This document shows, piece after piece, positions 7,390-14,477 of a stretch of 21,050 bases of DNA. This DNA is from a virus. The position numbers and the translations under genes are program-made. The stretch is from the IMG/VR virus record IMGVR_UViG_3300038701_001770, positions 1 through 21,050 of that record; one strand, given 5' to 3'. The first letter of the stretch is position 1. The number at the start of each line of letters is the position of its first letter. A model generated the notes under the pieces. That model worked only from the letters and a program-made list of their open reading frames with translations, had not been told where the DNA came from and made no database searches.

Positions 7390-9668
7390 CGCGGATCCCC
7401 CTGTTGAGCCTGTAGGTCATTTACACTTGGTGGCGGCGCTTCTGCGGCAGAAATGGCCGCGTCAGCGGAGCGCTCGACCATACGACCGCCGATATCCATG
7501 CGCTTGATCTCTTTGTCGTGCTCGCGATCTTTGTCCGCGTTTTGCATGTCCATCTCTTTGAGTATGCGCTGAACTTCGGCGTCAATCTTCTTGACTGTGA
7601 TCTGCGGTGCCTCGGGCTCTTGTTGTTGCTCGACCTCTTCGGGCAGGGACGCCAGGAGACTTTCGAGTGTTCGGCTCTTTGGGAACCCGCGCACGCCGAA
7701 TAGGAGCAATTCCTTGACCGTCTTCATGTCAAACTGGCCAGTGCCAACGAGCGGCGACAGCTCGTTCACAAAGGTGGCAAACGCACTCAGGAACTCAATG
7801 CGTGCTTCCTTGTCTGCCTGCTCGTCGGCCAGGATTGTTGATTGCGTTTCGATCGTCAGCGTGACCTTGCGGCCAAAGTCCGTGCGCAATCGGTTGTGGA
7901 TCTCTTCCCAACTCGTCTTTGGCACCTCGATCTCTTCGGGCTTTTGTGGCTCAGGGGGCATTTGACCAATCGGCATGCCCTGCTGCTGAGCCTGAAGGAC
8001 AGCCTGGTAGAATTGGACCTCTTTCTCATATGCGGCCAACTGCATCTGCTGTTGCATGGCCATGAACTCACGTTCGGCTTGAGTCATGGGTAGGTCAATC
8101 TCGCAAATATCGGCAATCGTTGTGGTGTCGAACTGCTCAAGCCCGACCTCCATCATCAGCCGCAGAACATCGCGTGCGAATTCAGCCATACGTCGTTGCC
8201 GGCCGGAAATGCGCAGGCCAGCATATCGCCCTTTGATCTGCTGTGCCGTGGCTGTTTCCCCAGGATCCGAGGTTGCGCGCATCACGTCAGACACACCGGA
8301 GGCCTCGAACATTGCCGCCTTCGCCTGTTCTCTCATCGTGATCAGCGCGTTCATGGCCGCAATCATCGCCTCGATCGGCAACCACTGGATAAGATTGTTC
8401 GTGCCACCCTTTTCGAGAAACTGCATCCACTCGACAACAGGCACCATCTGGTTCTTGCCGTTGAGGATCTTTTTGACCTCGTTTTCCATGTTGCCAGGGA
8501 ACAAGCCCGACACACTGAGCGTGTGCAAAATGCTGTTCAGCTTTTTGGTCGCAATCTCAACTTCTTCGGCTCGCTTCGCATAAAACTTGATGTCAGGGCG
8601 CGGGTTCAGGCTTTGCCCCTTGGTCGTTGCCAGCAAGGGCCGCGGCATTGGGTAAAACTTTTCGAGTCCAAGCGGATCCGGAACCCTGTCCAGGACGTCC
8701 CCCTTGTATGCACGCGACCACCAAATGACTTCGCCCGTCTCTTTGCTCCAGATTTCGCAGACAGGCGCTGTGTCAAACGGGCTTGGGGATGGCGTACCGG
8801 TGTCAGAGTCCGCAGTGAGCGCAGAGATACCGCGATCTTCATCCTCATCGGACAGCCCGCGCTGAGCGTCTTTCAGGCCCACATCATCGAATGCCATCCG
8901 CTCTGCAACATCCACCCCGAAACGGTCTTCGACCTGCTTACGGGTCATCGGAACCTCAAATGCCAGCCAAGGCATGACGTCCCAGGACTGGGCTGGCGCA
9001 AGAATAAGGCGGCGCCAATCAACGGCGCGTGGCACGACCTCTTCGCTCACCTTCTCCTCGACAATGACCGTCTGCCCGGTCATCGGATCGACATCATGCC
9101 TTTCCGCGATATCCACCTTGTAGAGGATGCGGGCCGCCCCGCGGCCTGCGATATTCCAGTCGTCACGCGCGTGGATCATCGGGACATCAAAATCGGTTGT
9201 GTCCAGGAAATACGATGCAAGCCTCTGGCCAACCTCTGCGCACATCAGAGCTGTTTCATCGTTGGACTTGGCATCCCCATGGAACCGCCGGCGCACGACC
9301 GGTTGCGGGGTCTCACTGTACGTCAGGGGGCCGAGCACATCGACATTGGCGTGAATCAAACCGGTCTTGTCATCCACCTGGTTCATCTTTGATGACTCTT
9401 CCTGGTTTCCGCCCCGTCCCGGATCGTTGTCCGGACCAAAATACAGGCGCTCACACTCTAGGGCTTCGATGCGCCAACGGTTCTCGTGCGTCAGTGCTGA
9501 CTTGATTTGCGAGTCCCAAAACATCCAGTCAGCGCCAGGCCCCGACTCTTCTGGTGTTTCCGGTTCAATGTCGGGCAGGTCTTCCGTCACACCCTCGTTG
9601 TAGGGCACGGCGTCAGCGCCATCAGCGCCGATTGCAAACGCTGATACGATGTCTGGGCGTCCTGCCAT
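7386..9668 (-). CDS. Portal protein, P22-like
   Basis: A 760-residue protein, close to P22 gp1 in length, directly after the large terminase. The N-terminal region (WRIEALECERLYFG, then VDDKTGLIHANVDVLGPLTYSE) and later NSILHTLSVSGLFPGN fit large portals. AAMFEASGVSDVMRATSDPGETATAQQIKGRY is the diagnostic portal segment near the tunnel. Long Gln/Met-rich helices (about residues 540-600) and an acidic/charged helical C-terminus resemble the P22 barrel. It forms the dodecameric DNA gate at one vertex. I prefer ATG 9668 because GAGG lies 6 bases before it. An in-frame TTG at 9680 would overlap the terminase stop but has no properly spaced ribosome site. Confidence 0.9.
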   Translation of the reverse strand: MAGRPDIVSAFAIGADGADAVPYNEGVTEDLPDIEPETPEESGPGADWMFWDSQIKSALTHENRWRIEALECERLYFGPDNDPGRGGNQEESSKMNQVDDKTGLIHANVDVLGPLTYSETPQPVVRRRFHGDAKSNDETALMCAEVGQRLASYFLDTTDFDVPMIHARDDWNIAGRGAARILYKVDIAERHDVDPMTGQTVIVEEKVSEEVVPRAVDWRRLILAPAQSWDVMPWLAFEVPMTRKQVEDRFGVDVAERMAFDDVGLKDAQRGLSDEDEDRGISALTADSDTGTPSPSPFDTAPVCEIWSKETGEVIWWSRAYKGDVLDRVPDPLGLEKFYPMPRPLLATTKGQSLNPRPDIKFYAKRAEEVEIATKKLNSILHTLSVSGLFPGNMENEVKKILNGKNQMVPVVEWMQFLEKGGTNNLIQWLPIEAMIAAMNALITMREQAKAAMFEASGVSDVMRATSDPGETATAQQIKGRYAGLRISGRQRRMAEFARDVLRLMMEVGLEQFDTTTIADICEIDLPMTQAEREFMAMQQQMQLAAYEKEVQFYQAVLQAQQQGMPIGQMPPEPQKPEEIEVPKTSWEEIHNRLRTDFGRKVTLTIETQSTILADEQADKEARIEFLSAFATFVNELSPLVGTGQFDMKTVKELLLFGVRGFPKSRTLESLLASLPEEVEQQQEPEAPQITVKKIDAEVQRILKEMDMQNADKDREHDKEIKRMDIGGRMVERSADAAISAAEAPPPSVNDLQAQQGDPR

Positions 9669-9676
9669 ACTGTGCC

Positions 9677-11203
9677 TCAATCCTGCTGGTTTTCGTGCCG
9701 AGAGAATAGATCATTTAGGGTCTCGCCGTGCGGCGATTTTGGCGGCGCGGCGGGTTCACCCTCAATGATCTTGTCCAGGTATCGGCCAAACAGTGTAGCG
9801 GCATCGACTGTGTCGTCATGTGGCGCAGTCGGGAATTGCATCAGCTCTTGCTCGAATGCATCCAAGTGAGCCAGGAAGGTCTTCCTGATCTCCGTGCGAT
9901 GCGGAAGGAACATTTTGCCCATTTCCGCCATGCCCAGAAGTCCTTGTGCGCGCTGCTCTTTGCTGGTCGAGCTCGTGAGCTGGACGCGGCTTACGAAAAC
10001 CTTCTCTTTGCGCATCATCATTTTAATGAACGGGCCGACACCAGACATGATCTGACCGGCCTCTTCCACCGATCTCAGCGGTTTCCACTTTTTGCAAAGG
10101 CGGATCCACTCACGGATCCAGACGTCAGACGTTGTACGCCCGCGCCACATGTCCAGAAGATAGATATTGTGATCCTCATCCACACCCCAGACCATGTGGA
10201 CAGTGTAGTCCGGATTTGAGGCGCCGGCCTCCGATGTGACCGCGTAGTCGCTGGTGATGTAGATCCTGAGGCGCGCGTGATCCAGTCGGCCAGGGCTGTA
10301 GCGCTGGATATGATCCGGCGTAAACATAAGGCCATCTTCTGGGCTCGGTCGCTGTTGATAGAGTGACGACCAGACCCAACCGCCACGCTTTCGCATGCCC
10401 CCGAGTTTTGCCTCTCCAAATTTTTCGGGCCAAAGCCAATCTCCGATGGACCGGCCAAGCGGGTCATCATCGTGCTCAGCCACGGCCGCCAGTGACAAGA
10501 CAAACCACTTTTCGCCCGTCTCTCGATCGCGATACCACCCCGTCCGACCATCGAAACCCTCTGGCAGAATGCGACCAGCCGGATCATCCATGTGCCAGCG
10601 CGTGAAAACAATAAGCTGCTTTGCGCGACCCTCCAAGCGGGACAGAAGGTCAGTCCGGTAGGTTTCCCAAGCCTCTTCGCGCATATGCGGCGACATCGCG
10701 ATCTTTCGACCTTTGATGATATCGTCCATAAACAGCCATTCAGCCGGGTTGCCGTGTTGATTACCCCCGAACATGCCAAAGCCGTTGTACTCACCGCCCT
10801 GAGGTGTCGCGAAGGCCTCCTTTGCCTGCGTGTCTTGAGCAAGATGGACTCCAGCGAATGGCCATTCCGGTTGCCTGGTACGACCGCGAACCTTCCCGCC
10901 TAGCTTTTTGGCGAAACGCTCGGTGTGAGCCACCGACATGAGTTTTGAAGTAGGGTGCCGCCCCAAGATCCAGCTCGGGAACAGGTCTGAAAACAGCGTG
11001 GTTTTACTGTGCCGCGGCGGCATGAAGATCATTGCGCGATCTACAACGTCTTCTTCCAGTCTCTGAGCCAGCTTGCACGCAAGCTTGATGTGTGGCGGCG
11101 CCGAAAATCCGGTCATGCGCTCGTAGTAGCGGAGGAAAGACCGCTGTGACGCGATCCTGTCTCTCTCGTCTAGGAGGGCTAAAAGCTCGGCTTGGCCGTC
11201 CAT
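9677..11203 (-). CDS. terL: Terminase large subunit
   Basis: A 508-residue packaging motor ATPase and nuclease. The Walker A-like loop is PPRHSKTT (62-69), with Ser where most relatives have Gly in PPRHGKS. The adenine-side strand is KLMSVAHTERFAKKL (87-101), Walker B is EWLFMDD (155-161) and the coupling motif is IVFTRWHMDD (198-207). The RNase H-like nuclease half shows acidic residues at Asp319 (ITSDYAV), Asp351 (YLLDMWRG) and in FPTAPHDDTVDA near residues 473-484. The gene overlaps the preceding small ORF by 25 bases. The 5' leader has only a weak GAAG ribosome site, which suggests coupling. It acts with the small terminase at 13914-14477, about 2.7 kb upstream, an unusually long separation. 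Confidence 0.95.
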   Translation of the reverse strand: MDGQAELLALLDERDRIASQRSFLRYYERMTGFSAPPHIKLACKLAQRLEEDVVDRAMIFMPPRHSKTTLFSDLFPSWILGRHPTSKLMSVAHTERFAKKLGGKVRGRTRQPEWPFAGVHLAQDTQAKEAFATPQGGEYNGFGMFGGNQHGNPAEWLFMDDIIKGRKIAMSPHMREEAWETYRTDLLSRLEGRAKQLIVFTRWHMDDPAGRILPEGFDGRTGWYRDRETGEKWFVLSLAAVAEHDDDPLGRSIGDWLWPEKFGEAKLGGMRKRGGWVWSSLYQQRPSPEDGLMFTPDHIQRYSPGRLDHARLRIYITSDYAVTSEAGASNPDYTVHMVWGVDEDHNIYLLDMWRGRTTSDVWIREWIRLCKKWKPLRSVEEAGQIMSGVGPFIKMMMRKEKVFVSRVQLTSSTSKEQRAQGLLGMAEMGKMFLPHRTEIRKTFLAHLDAFEQELMQFPTAPHDDTVDAATLFGRYLDKIIEGEPAAPPKSPHGETLNDLFSRHENQQD

Positions 11204-11385
11204 TCTTCGCTCTGGCCCTTTCCAAATGTCGCGATCGGATACGGATATATCGGGTATACGCTACCCGGATATCCCCCCGGTGGATCCGCTAGCGGCATCG
11301 GCATCGGAGGCGCCGGTTTTGCCTGCTGCACCAGCATATCGTAGACCTCGCGCGGGACCAGCACGTATCCTTCGGGAATGTCCAT
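11179..11385 (-). CDS. Small protein upstream of terL
   Basis: A 68-residue protein with N-terminus MDIPEGYVLVPREVYDMLVQQ, then a Pro/Gly/Tyr-rich tail (PGGYPGSVYPIYPYPIATF). The opening resembles short phage proteins that begin with a PEGYVLVP strand and a helix. No function is known. ATG 11385 is preceded by GAGG; two in-frame GTG codons just upstream (11388 and 11391) are alternatives. Its end overlaps the start of terL by 25 bases, and its start touches the stop of the preceding gene. It therefore probably feeds ribosomes into terL. Confidence 0.62.
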   Translation of the reverse strand: MDIPEGYVLVPREVYDMLVQQAKPAPPMPMPLADPPGGYPGSVYPIYPYPIATFGKGQSEEWTAKPSF

Positions 11386-11606
11386 CACCACAGGTCCTCG
11401 CTAAACAACTCGCCATCCATCGTCGCCACCTGTCCCGCCTTGAACGCAATGCGATGCGCCAAACGGCGATGTGCGAAAGTGCCGCTTGATGTCAGAAACC
11501 CTTGCTCTCCATCCATTCCAAGCCGCCCGATCAGATCAGCGTGTCGCGCCGGTTTCGGCATAGAATACGTGACGCCATCAATTCGCAGTGCCGCCGCAAC
11601 AATCAT
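11385..11606 (-). CDS. Conserved small phage protein ending SEDLW
   Basis: A 73-residue protein: RIDGVTYSMPKPARHADLIG, then GEQGFLTSSGTFAHRRLA, ending GELFSEDLW. The pattern of a DG strand, PaRH helix, GEQGFLTsdG loop, RR.A helix and LySEDLW end recurs in many phages of proteobacteria, with no known activity. ATG 11606 follows the repeated GAGGGTGAGTG ribosome-site cassette. The stop overlaps the start of the next gene. Confidence 0.75.
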   Translation of the reverse strand: MIVAAALRIDGVTYSMPKPARHADLIGRLGMDGEQGFLTSSGTFAHRRLAHRIAFKAGQVATMDGELFSEDLW

Positions 11607-11621
11607 CACTCACCCTCGCTT
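11604..11621 (-). repeat. Stop/ribosome-site/start cassette, copy 1
   Basis: The 18-base coding-strand sequence AAGCGAGGGTGAGTGATG contains GAGG as ribosome site and ends in the ATG of the 73-residue gene. The upstream gene stops with TAA at its left edge. Two further copies occur at 11824 and 12018. Confidence 0.85.
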
Positions 11622-11826
11622 AACGAGACCGCGCCTTTCGCGCGCGGGCCTCCTGAATGTCCCTTGGTTCAACCAGCGTCAAAAGTCCGTTGGTTCTTTC
11701 CTCGACCATTTTGGCCGCCCGGGCAAAGCCATCAATCAGCCCCTCATTATACCCCCGAACCACCGGCGACAGGTCTTGTCGCTTGGTCCTACCGGTGAGC
11801 GTGTTTTGACCTTCATCGTGAGACAT
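11620..11826 (-). CDS. Small helical protein of unknown function
   Basis: A 68-residue protein. The central part reads DLSPVVRGYNEGLIDGFARAAKMVEERTNGL, a helical segment, followed by a basic tail (RDIQEARARKARSR). ATG 11826 overlaps the preceding TGA by one base (TGATG) and lies in cassette copy 2, which supplies its ribosome site. I do not recognise a family. The pattern GYNEGLIDGFARAAKMVEE recurs in short phage proteins. Confidence 0.6.
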   Translation of the reverse strand: MSHDEGQNTLTGRTKRQDLSPVVRGYNEGLIDGFARAAKMVEERTNGLLTLVEPRDIQEARARKARSR

Positions 11827-11845
11827 CACTCACCCTCGCTTTTGT
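11824..11845 (-). repeat. Stop/ribosome-site/start cassette, copy 2
   Basis: These 22 bases are identical to copy 3 (12018-12039), and 18 of them also match copy 1. The upstream gene reads through the cassette as KSEGE and stops at the TGA that overlaps the next ATG. Confidence 0.85.
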
Positions 11846-12020
11846 TGACGTGCTGGCACCACGCCTTGAACCGCCGCCGGGCGGCCTGCGCGGCCTCAGC
11901 TGTGCGCCCCAACACAAAGCCACGGCAGCCGCAATCAGGACATGACTTTTGCGGCAAACCCCACCGCGCAGGCCAATCGAAACCGCAAGCACTGCAAGCG
12001 CAGTGACCAACCACAACCAT
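11826..12020 (-). CDS. Small zinc-ribbon-like protein
   Basis: A 64-residue protein with two Cys clusters: CACSAC at residues 7-12 and CPDCGC at 27-32. They are separated by 14 residues containing two Trp residues, and the pattern suits a zinc ribbon. The second half is a basic helix (AEAAQAARRRFKAWCQHV). It may bind DNA, RNA or protein. Its ATG is placed at 12020 because cassette copy 3 gives GAGG 7 bases before it; a GTG codon directly upstream is less likely. The end runs through cassette copy 2 and overlaps the next start. Confidence 0.65.
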   Translation of the reverse strand: MVVVGHCACSACGFDWPARWGLPQKSCPDCGCRGFVLGRTAEAAQAARRRFKAWCQHVNKSEGE

Positions 12021-12039
12021 CACTCACCCTCGCTTTTGT
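12018..12039 (-). repeat. Stop/ribosome-site/start cassette, copy 3
   Basis: These 22 bases are identical to copy 2. Here the upstream gene reads the cassette in a different frame and ends KRG followed by TGA, with the next ATG 3 bases later. Confidence 0.85.
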
Positions 12040-12200
12040 GCAGCCGCCATAGCAGCCAAAATTGCCATGCTTTGCCCAGTCAGGCCCACACTATGAACCG
12101 GATCGATCATCATGACACGCTGACGCTTCGGCTTTGATTGCGTCGCCTCTGCTGCCCGCTTTGTCTGACGCTCTTTGCGCTTGTTTTTCTTTCTGGGCAT
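12024..12200 (-). CDS. Short basic protein (58 aa)
   Basis: A 58-residue ORF starting at ATG 12200, which overlaps the preceding stop as ATGA. The N-terminal 28 residues are strongly basic (MPRKKNKRKERQTKRAAEAT), then MIDPVHSVGLTGQSMAILAAMAAAQKRG, an Ala/Met-rich helix. It may bind nucleic acid, but there is no family match. The ORF exactly fills the space between two better-supported genes, and both junctions have the tight geometry of the operon, which argues that it is real. Confidence 0.62.
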   Translation of the reverse strand: MPRKKNKRKERQTKRAAEATQSKPKRQRVMMIDPVHSVGLTGQSMAILAAMAAAQKRG

Positions 12201-12424
12201 CAAACAGTCTCGCCATTGAGAAATTCTACAATCTGCTTTGCGATGGAGTCGCAGTATTCACCGTGGACCTCAATCTTTGCGGCGTGACCGGGGCCGTCGA
12301 TAGTTTGCGTGGGCAATGTGTCGAATAGAAAGGATCCAGAGACTAGCGGTCCAAGTTGCCACCTGTCTGACGCGGGACTGCTGTCCTCGCGCGCATCGAT
12401 CAGTTGACTATATGTCTTCGCCAT
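12200..12424 (-). CDS. Small protein of unknown function
   Basis: A 74-residue protein: MAKTYSQLIDAREDSS, then a beta-rich middle (WQLGPLVSGSFLFDTLPTQT) and IEVHGEYCDSIAKQIVEFLNG. I do not recognise it. It starts 3 bases after the HAD phosphatase stop, with a GGAAGG ribosome site formed by the end of that gene, so it is probably co-translated. Confidence 0.58.
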   Translation of the reverse strand: MAKTYSQLIDAREDSSPASDRWQLGPLVSGSFLFDTLPTQTIDGPGHAAKIEVHGEYCDSIAKQIVEFLNGETV

Positions 12425-12427
12425 GAC

Positions 12428-12931
12428 CTACCTTCCGCTAATCAAGAGCTTGATGCGCGCCAGCCAGACGTCTTTCTGCCTGTCGCTGTATTCGCCCCAA
12501 TAGGACTGGTGGACTGCCTCTGCGAGCGCGCGCGCCGCCTTTTCGATAGCCTCGTCAGTCAACGGGTACGGATGGTCTTCGGGCATGCCTGCCATTGTCA
12601 AAGTATTTGGCACGCCCATATTCGGGACGACCGAAACGGCGCGATCATCCCACAGCTCTGTCATGCCATAGTCTTTTTCGCAGGTCACTTTCAGGCGGTA
12701 TCCGATATGTTTTTCAGACCAGTCCTGTATCGCCTTGATTGTTGAGGATTCAGCGCGCCAGGCGCGTGCCGTGAAGATGCGGACCTCAATGTCAGACTCA
12801 CACCAATCGCGCACACGCTCTACCATCGTGGCAATTGGTTCACCTATATGATCGGGCCCTCGCCACCAATCGTAGTGAGCCAGCGTTCCGTCCAAATCTA
12901 CTCCAATCCATTCTTGCGTGCTCATAACCAT
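12428..12931 (-). CDS. HAD-superfamily phosphatase-like protein
   Basis: A 167-residue protein. Motif I is GVDLDGTLAHYDWWRGP with the nucleophile Asp12 and acid/base Asp14. Motif II is RIFTAR with Thr54. Lys86 (VTCEKDYGM) and the acidic pair in ELWDDRAV (95-96) complete a small HAD core. Residues after about 110 form a helical tail. The pattern GPDHIGEP...MVERVRDW...IFTAR...ELWDDRAV is common in phage HAD proteins of unknown substrate. A nucleotide or polynucleotide 3'/5' phosphatase is plausible. ATG 12931 has AGGAGG 8 bases upstream, the best ribosome site in the window, so it is probably well expressed. Confidence 0.8.
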   Translation of the reverse strand: MVMSTQEWIGVDLDGTLAHYDWWRGPDHIGEPIATMVERVRDWCESDIEVRIFTARAWRAESSTIKAIQDWSEKHIGYRLKVTCEKDYGMTELWDDRAVSVVPNMGVPNTLTMAGMPEDHPYPLTDEAIEKAARALAEAVHQSYWGEYSDRQKDVWLARIKLLISGR

Positions 12932-12966
12932 CAACCTTCCCTCCTAAGAGTATGCACCACCATGTC

Positions 12967-12999
12967 CAGCTTTTGCTTGGCTTGATCAGCAAAAAGCTG
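12967..12999 (-). other. Stem-loop ahead of the HAD phosphatase gene
   Basis: Inverted repeat with arms 12967-12976 (cagcttttgc) and 12989-12999 (gcaaaaagctg), pairing over 10 bp with one bulged base and a 12-base loop. It lies in a 77-base spacer, the only sizeable gap in the small-gene block, and is followed by the AGGAGG ribosome site of the HAD gene. There is no T run, so it looks like a regulatory or processing hairpin rather than a terminator. Confidence 0.5.
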
Positions 13000-13008
13000 A
13001 GGCTTTCA

Positions 13009-13176
13009 TCACTCACCCCACTTCATGATATTCCCCAGCCTGACCGCGAGCAGCTTCGCCCGACCGATCTGATATTTCCGCCAAGTGTATTTTCGCGGAT
13101 ACCGCCGATACGACAAGCGCAGCCAAAGCGGGTCATCTTCGGAGATGTCAAATGCCCTGAGTCTTTTTCGGGTCAA
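13009..13176 (-). CDS. Short basic protein (55 aa) with TTG start
   Basis: A 55-residue ORF beginning with TTG 13176, which overlaps the stop of the two-TM gene (TTGA), with GAGG 7 bases before it. The sequence is LTRKRLRAFDISEDDPLWLRLSYRRYPRKYTWRKYQ split as a basic, aromatic-rich peptide ending NIMKWGE. It is unrecognised. The stop (TGA) is followed immediately by a degenerate copy of the junction cassette. The strong basic/aromatic character suggests nucleic-acid or membrane-surface contact, but this is only a guess. Confidence 0.52.
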   Translation of the reverse strand: MTRKRLRAFDISEDDPLWLRLSYRRYPRKYTWRKYQIGRAKLLAVRLGNIMKWGE

Positions 13177-13373
13177 TCGTTGGCCTCGCTTTCAGCTCTG
13201 CTGGGTGGCTGGCTGGACAAGAACCAGACAACCCACGCCACACCTGAATTGAAAGCCAGAAACCCGATAAAGATGGACTTGAACGCGACATGCATTTCCG
13301 CGCCGTCAAACATTAGAGCGACGGCCATAAAGAAGCCGAGAAAAGCGCCGATGGCGAAGTACAGAACCCACAT
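13173..13373 (-). CDS. Small membrane protein with two TM segments
   Basis: A 66-residue protein. TM1 is about residues 3-22 (WVLYFAIGAFLGFFMAVALM) and TM2 about 32-53, starting SIFIGFLAFNSGVAWVVWFL. A short hydrophilic loop (FDGAEMHVAFK) joins them, and the tail is polar. ATG 13373 overlaps the preceding TGA by one base. The size and topology fit a class II holin or a small phage inner-membrane protein. No endolysin or spanin is next to it, so a holin call is not secure. Confidence 0.68.
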   Translation of the reverse strand: MWVLYFAIGAFLGFFMAVALMFDGAEMHVAFKSIFIGFLAFNSGVAWVVWFLSSQPPSRAESEAND

Positions 13374-13531
13374 CACCCATTTAACTCCTTGAACGCCGCA
13401 TTGATTGCCGCGATGGCCCAGTCATCAACCAGCAGAGACCCGCTTATTGCGCTGTCCCTCTGCCCGCCGTGGCGCATGTTGCGGATCAGGGTTTTGCAGT
13501 CGGCGATCTGTTTTAGCTGGTCAGGGGTCAT
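13373..13531 (-). CDS. Short protein of unknown function (52 aa)
   Basis: A 52-residue ORF from ATG 13531, overlapping the upstream stop as ATGA and the downstream ATG as TGATG. The sequence starts MTPDQLKQIADCKTLIRNMR and ends LLVDDWAIAAINAAFKELNG. It reads as two amphipathic helices with normal codon use. There is no family match. Both junctions show the coupled geometry of the neighbouring genes. Confidence 0.6.
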   Translation of the reverse strand: MTPDQLKQIADCKTLIRNMRHGGQRDSAISGSLLVDDWAIAAINAAFKELNG

Positions 13532-13917
13532 ACCTTCACCCCCATGCGCTTTGCGATGGCCATCAACTTGACCAGCCTTTCTGCGTCGGTGCAGTCATCG
13601 ACGTACTGAAGATCCTGGATCGTTCTGCGCAGGTCCGCAGCCTGACGCTCACGCGCCCTAGCGGCTGCCTCCTTGAACACTGGCGACCATGACTTCTTGG
13701 ACGCAATGTCAGCAGGCAACGGGCCATCGAAAGCATAAGTCTTGCTGTCTAGCAGCTCAGCCAGCTTACTCGCCTTCCTCCAGCCCTCGCTCGGCCCCCT
13801 GGGAACCCCTGCAACACCCACCTGCCCCAATGATGACACACCAGACGGCTCTTGCGCCGCCACAGCAGCCAAAGGGCTTGCCGCGAACAGGCCGAGTATA
13901 CCCCTGCGGTGCATCAT
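13528..13917 (-). CDS. Exported protein of unknown function downstream of terS
   Basis: A 129-residue protein. Residues 1-21 look like a signal peptide: MMHRRGILGLFAASPLAAVAA, with a likely AXA-type cleavage near residue 20. Two arginines precede the hydrophobic core, loosely recalling a Tat signal. The mature part has a Gly/Pro linker, then WRKASKLAELLDSKTYAFDG and a charged helical C-terminus (AAARARERQAADLRRTIQDLQYVDD) with ERLVKLMAIAKRMGVKV. No enzyme motif is seen. The start overlaps the terS stop (ATGA) and has GGAG upstream. An exported phage protein could act in lysis or superinfection exclusion, but nothing specific supports either. Confidence 0.62.
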   Translation of the reverse strand: MMHRRGILGLFAASPLAAVAAQEPSGVSSLGQVGVAGVPRGPSEGWRKASKLAELLDSKTYAFDGPLPADIASKKSWSPVFKEAAARARERQAADLRRTIQDLQYVDDCTDAERLVKLMAIAKRMGVKV

Positions 13918-14477
13918 GCGTCGTCACTCCGGTTGTGCCTGTCCGTCAATTCCCTGATCCGCATGTCCAGCTCTTCTTCCGTCATATTTGAAAGCGATGC
14001 GGTCGCGCCTTCGACACTCTGTTCCCCTGCCCCGAGCGCGGCTTTTTCGTCCTGCGTTTTGCGGAGATTTTCAGACCATCGATCACGTTGCCTGAGTCCA
14101 AGCCAGCGACTGGCGGCGACAGTATCGGGGGCAATCTCGGTCTTTGTGACCTCCACCACAAACTCATCCGGATTGCCTGGCATGCGGCGCGCAACCTCTT
14201 TTGTCGTCACCATTCCGGTGGCTCGACGGTAGAGTGAATGCGCGACATTGGCGTCAGCGATCTTTCTACCCCCTTCTAAAGACTGAAGAAAATCCGGGTT
14301 TTCTTTCTTCCAAGCGTTCAGGGTTTTTTCTGAGATTCCGTAAAACTCTGAAATTTCAGTATCTTTCAGGCCGAGCAACGACAATCGGAAAACCGCCTCA
14401 TTCATTGACGGGTCATATTCAGTTTCTCGCCCGCGTCTTGGAAAGGCCTTGATTGGAAGCAGCTTTGCCTTTGCCAT
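13914..14477 (-). CDS. terS: Terminase small subunit (DNA-binding)
   Basis: A 187-residue protein. Residues about 15-60 hold YDPSMNEAVFRLSLLGLKDTEISEFYGISEKTLNAWKKENPDF in separate helices, a helix-turn-helix typical of small terminases. It continues with EGGRKIADANVAHSLYRRATG. A beta segment (TKEVARRMPGNPDEFVVEVT) and a helical part (DTVAASRWLGLRQRDRWSE) follow, as in proteins of the terS class that select viral DNA. ATG 14477 is preferred: it overlaps the preceding TGA and has AGGA 7 bases upstream. It should act with TerL, although about 2.7 kb of small genes separate them. Confidence 0.85.
   Translation of the reverse strand: MAKAKLLPIKAFPRRGRETEYDPSMNEAVFRLSLLGLKDTEISEFYGISEKTLNAWKKENPDFLQSLEGGRKIADANVAHSLYRRATGMVTTKEVARRMPGNPDEFVVEVTKTEIAPDTVAASRWLGLRQRDRWSENLRKTQDEKAALGAGEQSVEGATASLSNMTEEELDMRIRELTDRHNRSDDA

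Noticed and set aside
8196-9392. A 398-codon open frame on the plus strand opposite the portal gene
   Set aside because: It is rich in Arg, His and Cys as expected of antisense frames, and the portal frame opposite is clearly coding.
12931-12963. A 10-codon frame (MVVHTLRREG) overlapping the HAD start
   Set aside because: It has no ribosome site of its own, and its reading is explained by the AGGAGG site of the HAD gene.
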